From: Candidatus Chromulinivorax destructor | GTDB taxonomy: Bacteria; Babelota; Babeliae; Babelales; Chromulinivoraceae | NCBI RefSeq assembly: GCF_003366055.1 | Contig: NZ_CP025544.1 | Coordinates: 975,278 to 1,039,277, forward strand | Direction of reading: 5' to 3' | Length of the DNA stretch: 64,000 nucleotides | The notes under the pieces: generated by a model | What the model saw: only the letters and a program-made list of their open reading frames with translations | Told to the model about the DNA's origin: nothing | Databases searched by the model: none | Made by a program: the position numbers and the translations under genes | Shown here: positions 19,363-26,829 of the stretch, in pieces | How the letters are laid out: each line of letters starts with the position of its first letter | Numbering within the stretch: position 1 is the stretch's first letter

Positions 19363-20757
19363 ATGGCACAATTGCTGAAAAGAATGGGATTAACTTTAGA
19401 TCTAAATAAAAGAGATTTATTTAAGATATTTCTTTTATCGCTCGCATTTTTTTGTGTGATTGGTGCATACACAATCTTAAAAGAGTTGAAAGATATTCTT
19501 TTTACTCAGTTTGTTGGTAGTGGTTATATGGGTGACGTTAAGTTCATCTCAATGTTTATGTTAGTGCCAGCAACATTGCTGTACGCAAAGCTTGTTGATT
19601 CGATGAGTCGTTTTAAGCTGTTATGTGTGTACAGTGGATTATATGGCATTGTTGGTTTAATTATTGCCTATTATTTAGGTGATGCTCAGATTGGTTTACC
19701 AAATGCTATTGCAAGTGGTGATCGTTGGTTTGGTTGGTTTATTTATCTGTTTTATGAAGGTGCAGTTCCTTTTGTTGTCAGTCTATTTTGGTCATTTTCT
19801 AACTCAGTGACGTCACCAGAAACAGCTAAAAAAGGGTATCCTTTAATGATTGCAGCATCAAAACTTGGTGGTATGTTTACTGCTGGTTTGGCATGGATGT
19901 TATTAACTCCAACAGGAATCATTGGTAATATTGGCTTGACTGATGTTGCGATTCATCAACTCTTACTTGGTTTAGCATCAGTTATGTTATGCATTGCACC
20001 TGTTATTGTGTACTACTTATTAAAACTTGGTAATCAAGAAAATTTACATGGTTATGAAGCTGTGTATAAAGTTGAAAAAAAAGAAGAAGCAGATGGAACT
20101 GATCAAACAGGGATGTTTTCTGGTTTAATGATCATGTTTAAACAACCGTATATTTTAGCTATTTTTGCAATGATTTTCTTTTATGAATTGTTGAATGTTG
20201 TTATATCCGTGCAACGTCTTGTTATATTAAAATCAGCAGCAGAATCATTTAGTGGTTTTTCTGGAGCAATGTTTGAACAACGACTCATTATTCATGTTAT
20301 CGGATTCTTTGTTTCGTTCTTTGGTACTCGAATTTTATTAAAAGTTCTGGGCGAGCGCGCATGCTTGTTATTAAATCCTATGTTTATTGGCTTGTTGCTT
20401 GTTTACTTTATGGTTATGCGCGATGCTCATGCCGTGTTAGTTGTGTATACAGGTCTTGGTGTTTTAAACTATGCATTTGCTTCTCCATTAAGAGAAAGCT
20501 TGTATATTCCAACAGTTAAAGATATTAAATATAAATCAAAATCATGGATCGATTCGTTTGGTATGAAAATATCTAAATCAGTCAGTTCATTATTTATTAA
20601 ATCAGCTAAAAATGTTGTGCCAGGCACCGCTATGTTTAATGTTGTCTACATATCGTTTTTCTCAACCGTTATTGCACTATGGATTTTAGTTGCATGGTGG
20701 CTTGGCAGAAGATATTGTAAAGCTATTGAAAACAATGAGGTAATTGGGTTACAGTAA
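19363..20757 (+). CDS. tlc: ATP/ADP-type nucleotide transporter (NTT/Tlc family), second copy
   Basis: A 464-residue polytopic membrane protein preceded by AAGGTGAGG. It is clearly homologous to the upstream gene: GAYTILKELKDILFTQFVGS near the first membrane segment, the LHGYEAVYKVEKKEE cytoplasmic loop (LHGYEVVYKQEKRN in copy 1), and LRESLYIPTVKDIKYKSKSW near the C-terminus. About 11-12 membrane segments are seen. In known intracellular bacteria multiple NTT copies have different substrates, and the moderate divergence here suggests the same. Which copy exchanges ATP for ADP is not decidable from sequence. Confidence 0.85.
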   Translation: MAQLLKRMGLTLDLNKRDLFKIFLLSLAFFCVIGAYTILKELKDILFTQFVGSGYMGDVKFISMFMLVPATLLYAKLVDSMSRFKLLCVYSGLYGIVGLIIAYYLGDAQIGLPNAIASGDRWFGWFIYLFYEGAVPFVVSLFWSFSNSVTSPETAKKGYPLMIAASKLGGMFTAGLAWMLLTPTGIIGNIGLTDVAIHQLLLGLASVMLCIAPVIVYYLLKLGNQENLHGYEAVYKVEKKEEADGTDQTGMFSGLMIMFKQPYILAIFAMIFFYELLNVVISVQRLVILKSAAESFSGFSGAMFEQRLIIHVIGFFVSFFGTRILLKVLGERACLLLNPMFIGLLLVYFMVMRDAHAVLVVYTGLGVLNYAFASPLRESLYIPTVKDIKYKSKSWIDSFGMKISKSVSSLFIKSAKNVVPGTAMFNVVYISFFSTVIALWILVAWWLGRRYCKAIENNEVIGLQ

Positions 20758-21179
20758 ATCTTGTTGGTGCAATTAAGCTTAAATATAGTAGTTGCACCAA
20801 TGCATTTTTTACAAAAAAAATGATATAAGGCACACCGGCCTGAAAATTTTCAAAGTTTTTGTAAAAAACGTAAGGAATGCTGTGCAGTGGTAAGGTAGTT
20901 TGTTCGTAAGCTTGTTGTTTATACAACGTATGTGTAATTATTTTATATCAGTTTGGGTTGTAAATATTGCTCTTTTTGTTATTTAAAGTAAACTTAAGTA
21001 TGTATAGAAAACAAAGCATAATTTACGTGTAAATTAAAATGTTAATAGATCATTACTTTGTAATGTAAATTTTCATAAATCTTTTGAGTGTATACAAAAA
21101 AGATAAGCGCAGCGTAAGCGTATCAATGTAATGTATTTATAAAGTTATATCCTTGCAAAAGGAATTTTAAGGTGTTTTT
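20758..21179. other. 422-bp gap before rpsB
   Basis: The first third holds a decayed repeat copy (20797-20885). The remainder is AT-rich with several hexamers compatible with sigma-70 boxes and should contain the rpsB promoter, but none stands out. I see no gene in it. Confidence 0.45.
20797..20885. repeat. Dispersed TIR repeat, copy 7 (A-module fragment)
   Basis: It contains TAAGGCACACCGGCCTGAAA, the inverted orientation of the AGGCCGGTGTGCCT core, then TTTTCAAAGTTTTTGTAAAA and AACGTAAGGAAT. Terminal repeats and the B-module are missing. Confidence 0.55.
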
Positions 21180-22043
21180 ATGATAGATTTTCGTGATTTA
21201 ATTCAAGCTGGTTTACATTTCGGTCATCAGAAGTCTCGTTGGTGTCCAAAAATGGCTCCATACATCTGGGGACATAGAAATGGCGTACATCTTATCGATG
21301 TATCAAAAATTGCTTTCAACTTAGAAAAAGCAGCTAAATTCTTAGAGTCAGTTTCTGCTAAAGGCGAAACTATTCTTTGGGTTGGTACTAAAAAATCAGC
21401 AAAAAGCATGGTTGAATCTATTGGCCATAATTTAAATATGCCATACGTTAGTCATCGCTGGGTTGGTGGTACAATCACTAACTTCTACCAAGTTAAAAAA
21501 GCTGTAACAAAATATTTACATCTTTTAGATGTGATTAAAAAAGCTGATGAAAGCATGTACACGAAAAAAGAATGTGTAGTGTTCCAAAAAGCTGCAGACA
21601 GACTAGGTAAAACAGTTGGTGGTCTTATTGATCTTAAAATGCCAGTTGGCGCAATTGTGTTAATCGACGTAAGAAAAGAAGCTACTGCATTGCAAGAAGC
21701 TGTTTCTGCGGGTGTTCCAGTTGTAGCGTTAGTTGACTCAAACGTTGATCCAACAGGTGTTGACTATGTTATTCCAGGAAACGATGATTCACCAAAAGCA
21801 ATTAAATTAGTCCTAGACTATTTAGCAGCTGCGGCGGCTCGTGGACTTGATAAAAAAAGTTTACAAGAAGAATCTGAAGCTATTGCTCAAGCATCAGACA
21901 CAACAAGCAAAAAACCTTTTTTGAAAAAAGTAGTAAACGCTCCTAAAAAAGCTGAAACTCCAATCAACAAAAAATTTGCAATTGCTGAACAACAAGAACA
22001 ATTAACAGCAGCTCTTGCAGAAAAGCTTGAAACAGAAAAGTAA
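21180..22043 (+). CDS. rpsB: 30S ribosomal protein S2
   Basis: S2 sits on the back of the 30S head-body junction. The protein starts MIDFRDLIQAGLHFGHQKSR, followed by WCPKMAPYIWGHRNGVHLID, the canonical S2 N-terminus. Later motifs are YVSHRWVGGTITNF and VPVVALVDSNVDPTGVDYVI, then GNDD. An AAGGTG ribosome-binding site precedes the ATG. At 287 residues it is slightly long because of a charged C-terminal tail (KKVVNAPKKAETPINKK). Unlike the usual rpsB-tsf order, the next genes are tRNA-Ser, the SRP RNA and dnaX. Confidence 0.98.
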   Translation: MIDFRDLIQAGLHFGHQKSRWCPKMAPYIWGHRNGVHLIDVSKIAFNLEKAAKFLESVSAKGETILWVGTKKSAKSMVESIGHNLNMPYVSHRWVGGTITNFYQVKKAVTKYLHLLDVIKKADESMYTKKECVVFQKAADRLGKTVGGLIDLKMPVGAIVLIDVRKEATALQEAVSAGVPVVALVDSNVDPTGVDYVIPGNDDSPKAIKLVLDYLAAAAARGLDKKSLQEESEAIAQASDTTSKKPFLKKVVNAPKKAETPINKKFAIAEQQEQLTAALAEKLETEK

Positions 22044-22069
22044 TTTTTTGAGCTAAGATAGCTTTCGCA

Positions 22070-22161
22070 GGAGAGATGTCTGAGTGGTCGAAAGAGCATG
22101 ATTGGAAATCATGTATACCTGTTACAGGGTATCGAGGGTTCGAATCCCTCTCTCTCCACCA
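22070..22161 (+). tRNA. tRNA-Ser (anticodon GGA), CCA encoded
   Basis: The acceptor stem GGAGAGA pairs with TCTCTCC. The anticodon arm ATGATTGGAAATCAT shows anticodon GGA, a long variable arm (TACCTGTTACAGGGTA) marks a class II tRNA, and the T arm is GAGGGTTCGAATCCCTC. The 3' CCA is encoded. The discriminator base reads A rather than the G usual in bacterial tRNA-Ser. It reads serine codons UCU/UCC. Confidence 0.96.
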
Positions 22162-22234
22162 AAATATCTTACTTTATATTTTTAGCTTAGGTTAAAAATA
22201 ATAAAGAAAGATAGTAGCTAAAGAATAAAAAATT

Positions 22235-22321
22235 GGGGAAGTTTATAAGAAGTATGATGTTTACTTTGTCAGGTCCGAAAGGAAGCAGCAAGAACACTTA
22301 TATTTTTGTATGAACTTCCCC
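22235..22321 (+). ncRNA. ffs: Signal recognition particle RNA (small 4.5S type)
   Basis: The conserved domain IV core reads GTCAGGTCCGAAAGGAAGCA with GCAA following, the Ffh-binding asymmetric loop and GNAR-like tetraloop. The ends GGGGAAGTTTAT and TGAACTTCCCC pair to close one long hairpin of about 87 nt, and a short T run follows. SRP RNA guides membrane and signal-peptide proteins to SecYEG, apt given the many exported products here. Its place between tRNA-Ser and dnaX matches the order known in Bacillus. Confidence 0.95.
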
Positions 22322-22361
22322 TTTTGTTATACCATTCCCTATCAATCGATAAAGATATACC

Positions 22362-23993
22362 ATGGATCACATAGAACTTAATTTAACTCGCAAATGGCGA
22401 TCAAAAAACTTTCAAGAAGTTGTTGGTCAACCTTTAGCCATTCGAATTTTACAAAACAGTCTCTATCTTAAACAGTTTTTTCCCGTATATCTTTTTTCTG
22501 GTCAACGGGGATGCGGAAAAACATCAACAGCTCGTATTTTTGCAGCAGCAGTGAACTGTGCTCGTCTTCCAGAATTTCAGGTCGATCCGCGTAAAGTAGC
22601 ATTGCCTTGTTTGCAATGTGAGTCATGCGTTGCAATGAGCAAGTCTCAGCATCCTGATTTTATCGAAATCGATGCTGCATCACACACAGGGGTTGATAAC
22701 GTACGAAACATTATTGATTCATCATCATTTTTACCATTATTAAGTCACAAAAAAATATATCTTATTGATGAAGCTCACATGTTGAGTAAGGCAGCTTTTA
22801 ACGCCTTTTTAAAAATTTTAGAAGAGCCGCCAGCATCAGTGATATTTATTTTAGCAACAACGGACATGCAAAAGATTTTAGAAACGGTAAAATCACGATG
22901 TTTTCAGATATTTTTTGATCCTGTCGAACATCAAGTTATTCAAGACCATTTAGAAAAATTATGCATAGCAGAAAATATCCAGTTTGATGAGCAGGGTCTT
23001 TCGGTCATAGCTCGCCAAGCAGATGGTTCGGTTCGTGATGCGATTAATCTCTTAGAACAAGTACGATTTGCAACAAAGAAAGTTTCTAAAGAAGCAGTTC
23101 TATCGATTCTTGGACATATTGATGAGTCAACATTATTGCAGTTGTTTGAAAAAATTCTGACGTGCAATGTGCAAGATTTATTACAGTTTTGTAGTTCGTT
23201 AGAAAAATATGAGATTTCGGTTGAGTACATTTGGGCTCAATTAATAGAGTTAGTGTACGATGCAATTTTAATAAAGTATCAGGTGCAACCACGACAATTC
23301 ACTGATTTGTCAGCAGGGCATATACTGTTTATTGAAAAATCTGATCTTGGAATGTTAACTGCATTATTTGAGATGTTGTGCAGCCAAGAACAGTATCTTG
23401 CAAAAACAACCAAGAAATTACGATTCCTTGAAATGATGTTGTTAGTACATATATCACAAGAGAGTCCTCAGGGAACAAAAAAAAAAAATAAATCATTTGT
23501 AAGCGGTAACGAACAAAAACATCAATCAGATGAACAAGTTATAACACCAGAAAATCAATGGCAGCAGTTTATCAGTCATACCAAAGTTTTTGATGATCTT
23601 GTTTTGGTTACGATGTTTCATGATGCAAAATTTATAGAATTTGATGCAACAAGTAATCTGTTGACCGTCTCATTTTTGAAAAAATTTACGATTTTTAAAG
23701 ATCGTTTAGAGCAAGAAAAAAAAGTATGGCATGTCGTTTTGCAAAATGTATTTGGGCACCAAGTTCAATGCAATTTTACATTTGAGCATGTCAGTGAAAA
23801 TATAAAACCGGTTGCAGTGCAAGATCGTAGTGTAAGAATTGAATCAACACCGCCGTCATCATCACTGACACCGTCTCGTTCAGTAGGTAACAAATTAGAT
23901 ATATCCGATACAAATAGATGGCAACTTGCAAATGAGTTGATACAGCATTTTGATGGGATAATTACAGAAATTAGTGGGAACATGTATGAGTAA
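22362..23993 (+). CDS. dnaX: DNA polymerase III subunit tau/gamma
   Basis: DnaX is the clamp-loader ATPase that also links polymerases at the replication fork. The N-terminus has LTRKWRSKNFQEVVGQ, Walker A GQRGCGKTST, the zinc-binding CLQCESC, DFIEIDAASHTGVD, Walker B YLIDEAHML and the LKILEEPP sensor region. Domain III follows and the tau-specific C-terminal part runs from about residue 377. A run of 12 A (23477-23488) lies at codons 372-376. Slipping back one base, or adding one A in the mRNA, gives Lys codons and an immediate TAA (23489-23491), which would yield a gamma-like product of about 376 residues. The 543-aa length is normal for tau. It overlaps der by 8 bp. Confidence 0.95.
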   Translation: MDHIELNLTRKWRSKNFQEVVGQPLAIRILQNSLYLKQFFPVYLFSGQRGCGKTSTARIFAAAVNCARLPEFQVDPRKVALPCLQCESCVAMSKSQHPDFIEIDAASHTGVDNVRNIIDSSSFLPLLSHKKIYLIDEAHMLSKAAFNAFLKILEEPPASVIFILATTDMQKILETVKSRCFQIFFDPVEHQVIQDHLEKLCIAENIQFDEQGLSVIARQADGSVRDAINLLEQVRFATKKVSKEAVLSILGHIDESTLLQLFEKILTCNVQDLLQFCSSLEKYEISVEYIWAQLIELVYDAILIKYQVQPRQFTDLSAGHILFIEKSDLGMLTALFEMLCSQEQYLAKTTKKLRFLEMMLLVHISQESPQGTKKKNKSFVSGNEQKHQSDEQVITPENQWQQFISHTKVFDDLVLVTMFHDAKFIEFDATSNLLTVSFLKKFTIFKDRLEQEKKVWHVVLQNVFGHQVQCNFTFEHVSENIKPVAVQDRSVRIESTPPSSSLTPSRSVGNKLDISDTNRWQLANELIQHFDGIITEISGNMYE

Positions 23994-25323
23994 GTTAGCA
24001 AACGTTGTTTTAGTTGGTAGAACAAACGTTGGTAAATCAACGCTGTTTAACAAAATTACCCAAAAACAACGAAGCATTGTATTAGATCAAGAAAACGTAA
24101 CTCGTGATTGCATCATGGAAGATGCTGAATGGAATGGCGTAGCATTTAATCTTGTTGATACTGGTGGAATTTCGCTAGTTAAAAAACAAGATTATATCTC
24201 TCAACAGGTATACGACAAAGTAGAACATATGATTGAAGAAGCTTCAGTGCTTTTATTGGTCTGCGATGTTCAAATCGGGATTACTGGGGAAGACCAACGT
24301 ATTGCTCGTAAATTATTAAAATTACAAAACGATACACGTAAAGTATTTGTGGTGGTTAATAAAGTTGAAAACGCAGAAACAAGACTGCGTGTGCATGAAT
24401 TTGAGCAATTAGGATTTTCTCAAGTTTTTGGCGTATCATCACACCATTCTCAAGGAATTGGGGATCTACTTGATGCGGTAACACAAGTTGTGCATGCTGC
24501 AACACCAAATTTTACGCGTGGACCATTAATTCCACGAATCACCTTGGTAGGGCGTCCAAACGCAGGTAAATCATCATTGATTAACTGTTTATTAGAAGAA
24601 GAGTTTGCGATTGTTTCTCCAGTAGAAGGGACAACCCGTGAAGCTTTAAAACGTAAAATTCAGTTTAATAAATCATCATTTGAGCTTGTTGATACAGCTG
24701 GTATTCGTCGCCAAAAAACGGTAGAAACTGGTTTAGAAACGATGATGGTAAAAAATAGTTTACAAGCTATTCGTCACGCGCATTTAGTTTTATTAATGAT
24801 GGATGCAAGCGAACCACATCTTTCTGCACAAGTTTTAAAACTTGCAGAATATGCATTTGAAAACGGTTCAGCGCTTATTTTATTAATTAATAAATTAGAT
24901 TTATTTACCAAAGAAATGAACGAGCGTCTTGAAAACAGTATGCTTGAGTATGAATTTATTATGAAAAAAATTGAAGTGTTAAAAATTTCATGTCTTGATG
25001 GTAAAAACATCGGCAAAATTTTACCACTCGTAGAGACGGTGTGGGAACGACACTCAACAAAATTCCCAGAAAATTATTTAACAGAGCTGTTCAAAAATGC
25101 ATTACTACGTGCTCCATTGTACAAAGCAGGTAAAATATTAACATTTTACAAAGCAGTACAGGTTGGTGCAGCGCCGATGCGTATCGAATTAGTGGTAAGA
25201 AACCCTGAATTCTTTGGTCAAATGCAATTTTCATTCTTCGAAAACGTGTTACGTAAAGAAGTCAACATGAAAAGTATGCCGATCGAATTTAAGGCTCGTA
25301 CCAAAAAAGGACCTGTTGTTTAA
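23986..25323 (+). CDS. der: Ribosome-assembly GTPase Der (EngA)
   Basis: Der has two tandem GTPase domains and a KH-like domain and is needed for 50S assembly. The start at 23986 (MSKLANVVLVG) overlaps the end of dnaX by 8 bp, with GGGAA upstream; a GTG at 23974 is a less likely start. Domain 1 has GRTNVGKSTLF, DTGG and NKVE (a variant of NKxD). Domain 2 has GRPNAGKSSL, DTAGIRR and NKLD. The KH-like end has FYKAVQVGAAPMRIELVVRN. At 445 residues it has the usual length. Translational coupling to dnaX is likely. Confidence 0.96.
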   Translation: MSKLANVVLVGRTNVGKSTLFNKITQKQRSIVLDQENVTRDCIMEDAEWNGVAFNLVDTGGISLVKKQDYISQQVYDKVEHMIEEASVLLLVCDVQIGITGEDQRIARKLLKLQNDTRKVFVVVNKVENAETRLRVHEFEQLGFSQVFGVSSHHSQGIGDLLDAVTQVVHAATPNFTRGPLIPRITLVGRPNAGKSSLINCLLEEEFAIVSPVEGTTREALKRKIQFNKSSFELVDTAGIRRQKTVETGLETMMVKNSLQAIRHAHLVLLMMDASEPHLSAQVLKLAEYAFENGSALILLINKLDLFTKEMNERLENSMLEYEFIMKKIEVLKISCLDGKNIGKILPLVETVWERHSTKFPENYLTELFKNALLRAPLYKAGKILTFYKAVQVGAAPMRIELVVRNPEFFGQMQFSFFENVLRKEVNMKSMPIEFKARTKKGPVV

Positions 25324-25348
25324 CAGATTGTTTATATAAGTATTATGA

Positions 25349-25384
25349 AAAAGCGCTCACTATAAAAATATAGTGAGCGCTTTT
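25349..25384. terminator. Bidirectional terminator between der and the 146-aa gene
   Basis: AAAAGCGCTCACTATA and TATAGTGAGCGCTTTT form a perfect long stem with A and T runs on each side, between converging genes. Confidence 0.85.
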
Positions 25385-25398
25385 TACATTAAAATGTT

Positions 25399-25839
25399 TT
25401 ATACAATTGGTACAAATACATAATAAGTAGTATCAATGGAATCTTTTAGATATAAATTTAGTGCAGAATTTTGTACATAACCTGTAGGTGCACCTACTCT
25501 TGATGATCTTGTACCAGTTCTTTCAATAAAATTTGATGGTTTGCCATACAAATTTTTTGTATTGGTAGAGCTACTACTTTGAGTAATATGACCATGATTT
25601 GTTTGTTTTGACAGTGTTCCTATTTTTTCATATGTTGAATCATTAGATTTGTCAATTTTTGTTACATCAGTATAAGATTTAATCATTTTATTTGTTAATG
25701 AGTCTCGTATGATAGCATTGTTTGTGTTTTCATCCCAATAACCAGTACCTTCTAAAGAAGGGTAAAATGTTTCTGCTGAAATATTTACAAAACCGACAAT
25801 CATTGCCAAAGCCATAATTTTTTTAGTCATATTTTTCAT
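25399..25839 (-). CDS. Exported protein of unknown function (146 aa)
   Basis: The signal peptide is MKNMTKKIMALAMIVGFVNI, with a likely cleavage at SAE. AAAAGGATAATGT precedes the ATG, supporting this start. The mature chain is polar and rich in Ser, Thr and Asn (HITQSSSSTNTKNLYGK), has no Cys, and ends with an aromatic stretch (TTYYVFVPIV). No family recognised. It stands alone between der, with which it converges, and a divergent hibernation-factor gene. An exported soluble or surface protein is inferred. Confidence 0.75.
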   Translation of the reverse strand: MKNMTKKIMALAMIVGFVNISAETFYPSLEGTGYWDENTNNAIIRDSLTNKMIKSYTDVTKIDKSNDSTYEKIGTLSKQTNHGHITQSSSSTNTKNLYGKPSNFIERTGTRSSRVGAPTGYVQNSALNLYLKDSIDTTYYVFVPIV

Positions 25840-25921
25840 ACATTATCCTTTTTTATATGTTTATTATGCATATTGATAGTATCAGATGCTATCTGTAAAA
25901 GTAAATAGAATTGTATTTTTG

Positions 25922-25936
25922 TTTCACGCTGAAACT
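25922..25936. promoter_or_regulatory. Short palindrome TTTCACGCTGAAACT, copy 1
   Basis: TTTCA and TGAAA flank CGC. The same 13-base sequence occurs at 34595-34607 upstream of the second toxin-like gene. It lies in the divergent region before the hibernation factor. An operator or repeat relic is possible; function is not shown. Confidence 0.35.
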
Positions 25937-26042
25937 TTGTTGATCGGTGCAAAAATAATAGCATAATAGTTTTAACTGATACTCAATATAGAGTATGATC
26001 ATTGCGTTGATATCATATGTGCTTTTTAATAAAGGATATTTC

Positions 26043-26369
26043 ATGCACATTAAAATTACGTATCGAGCTATGGATCATAGCGCAACCATTGAAAAATATG
26101 TACGCGCTGAAGTTGCAACGTTTGAGCAGCTTTTTAAACGAGAAGAAGGTAAACCATCTGTTGAAGTTATTTTGCAGGGTCATACAAAAGAAAATCATTT
26201 TACCGTAGAATTTGTGGTGAAAAGTGGTGCTTACAGTGCGTCTGCACGTGTAGAAGGCAAAGATGTTTTTGCAACTATCCATGATGCAACTCATAACATC
26301 ACGCAACAAATTATCAAGCAAAAAGGTAAAATGCTTGATAAAGAACATCATCGTCCAAAGATGCAATAA
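26043..26369 (+). CDS. hpf: Ribosome hibernation-promoting factor (HPF/RaiA family)
   Basis: Short HPF/RaiA proteins bind the 30S decoding region and silence ribosomes under stress. The start at 26043 follows AAAGGA; an upstream in-frame ATG at 25995 lacks a site. The 108-residue product has MHIKITYRAMDHSATIEKYV, a helix then VEVILQGHTKENHFTVEFVV, and KDVFATIHDATHNITQQIIK, the beta-alpha-beta-beta-beta-alpha pattern of the family. There is no C-terminal dimerisation domain of the long form. HPF versus RaiA cannot be decided by eye. Confidence 0.88.
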   Translation: MHIKITYRAMDHSATIEKYVRAEVATFEQLFKREEGKPSVEVILQGHTKENHFTVEFVVKSGAYSASARVEGKDVFATIHDATHNITQQIIKQKGKMLDKEHHRPKMQ

Positions 26370-26389
26370 CGAATGATTTTTTAGAATTA

Positions 26390-26421
26390 CAAGGGGAGCT
26401 TTATGCTTCCCTTTTTTGTTT
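26390..26421 (+). terminator. Terminator after the hibernation-factor gene
   Basis: AAGGGGAGC and GCTTCCCTT form a stem with loop TTTAT followed by TTTTT. Confidence 0.65.
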
Positions 26422-26510
26422 ACGTTTTTTAATCAATTTTTAATGGTAAGACTTGGCTCATAGTTTTTATAAAACATCATGATATCGGCATGATAGATTA
26501 TTTATTGTAT

Positions 26511-26608
26511 GTAAAAAAGCGTTTTGTGGCCGCCGCCACCCTGTTTCCGGCTGTGTCCGGCGTAGCTTTATGCGAAGCCTGGGAGATGAGCAAAGCGATA
26601 TCGTAGGT
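26511..26608. repeat. Dispersed TIR repeat, copy 8 (B-module with an insertion)
   Basis: AAAAAGCGTTTTGTGGCCGC, CGCCACCCTGTTTCCGG and GAGATGAGCAAAGCGATATC are standard B-module. Between CCGG and GAGATGAG lies an extra stretch of about 30 bp (TGTCCGGCGTAGCTTTATGC, then GAAGCC) that can fold as a small hairpin and is not in other copies. The A-module is missing. Confidence 0.7.
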
Positions 26609-26765
26609 TATTTTTCATTTCTCATATTACGTTTTTTTCTCTTGAAAATACAGCTATCGTTTTATAGATATTAATTGCAATAAGGCCTTTTTACAAGCAA
26701 TTTAACCCTTTTGTAGAGCCATTAATTACAATTCGTCATAATAAAAAAACATTCTCTTTTTTTGC

Positions 26766-26794
26766 TTGAATAAACAACTATTTTTCCATACAAT
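26766..26794 (+). promoter_or_regulatory. Candidate promoter of the first toxin-like gene
   Basis: TTGAAT (26766-26771) and TACAAT (26789-26794) are 17 bp apart, 35 bp before the ATG at 26830. A good AGGAAT ribosome-binding site follows. Confidence 0.5.
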
Positions 26795-26829
26795 GACTTG
26801 AAATCATTGATCTTTTACAGGAATATTGT

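Noticed and set aside
22159-22361. A possible tsf gene after rpsB
   Set aside because: The usual rpsB-tsf neighbour is absent; this stretch holds only the SRP RNA and no coding frame.
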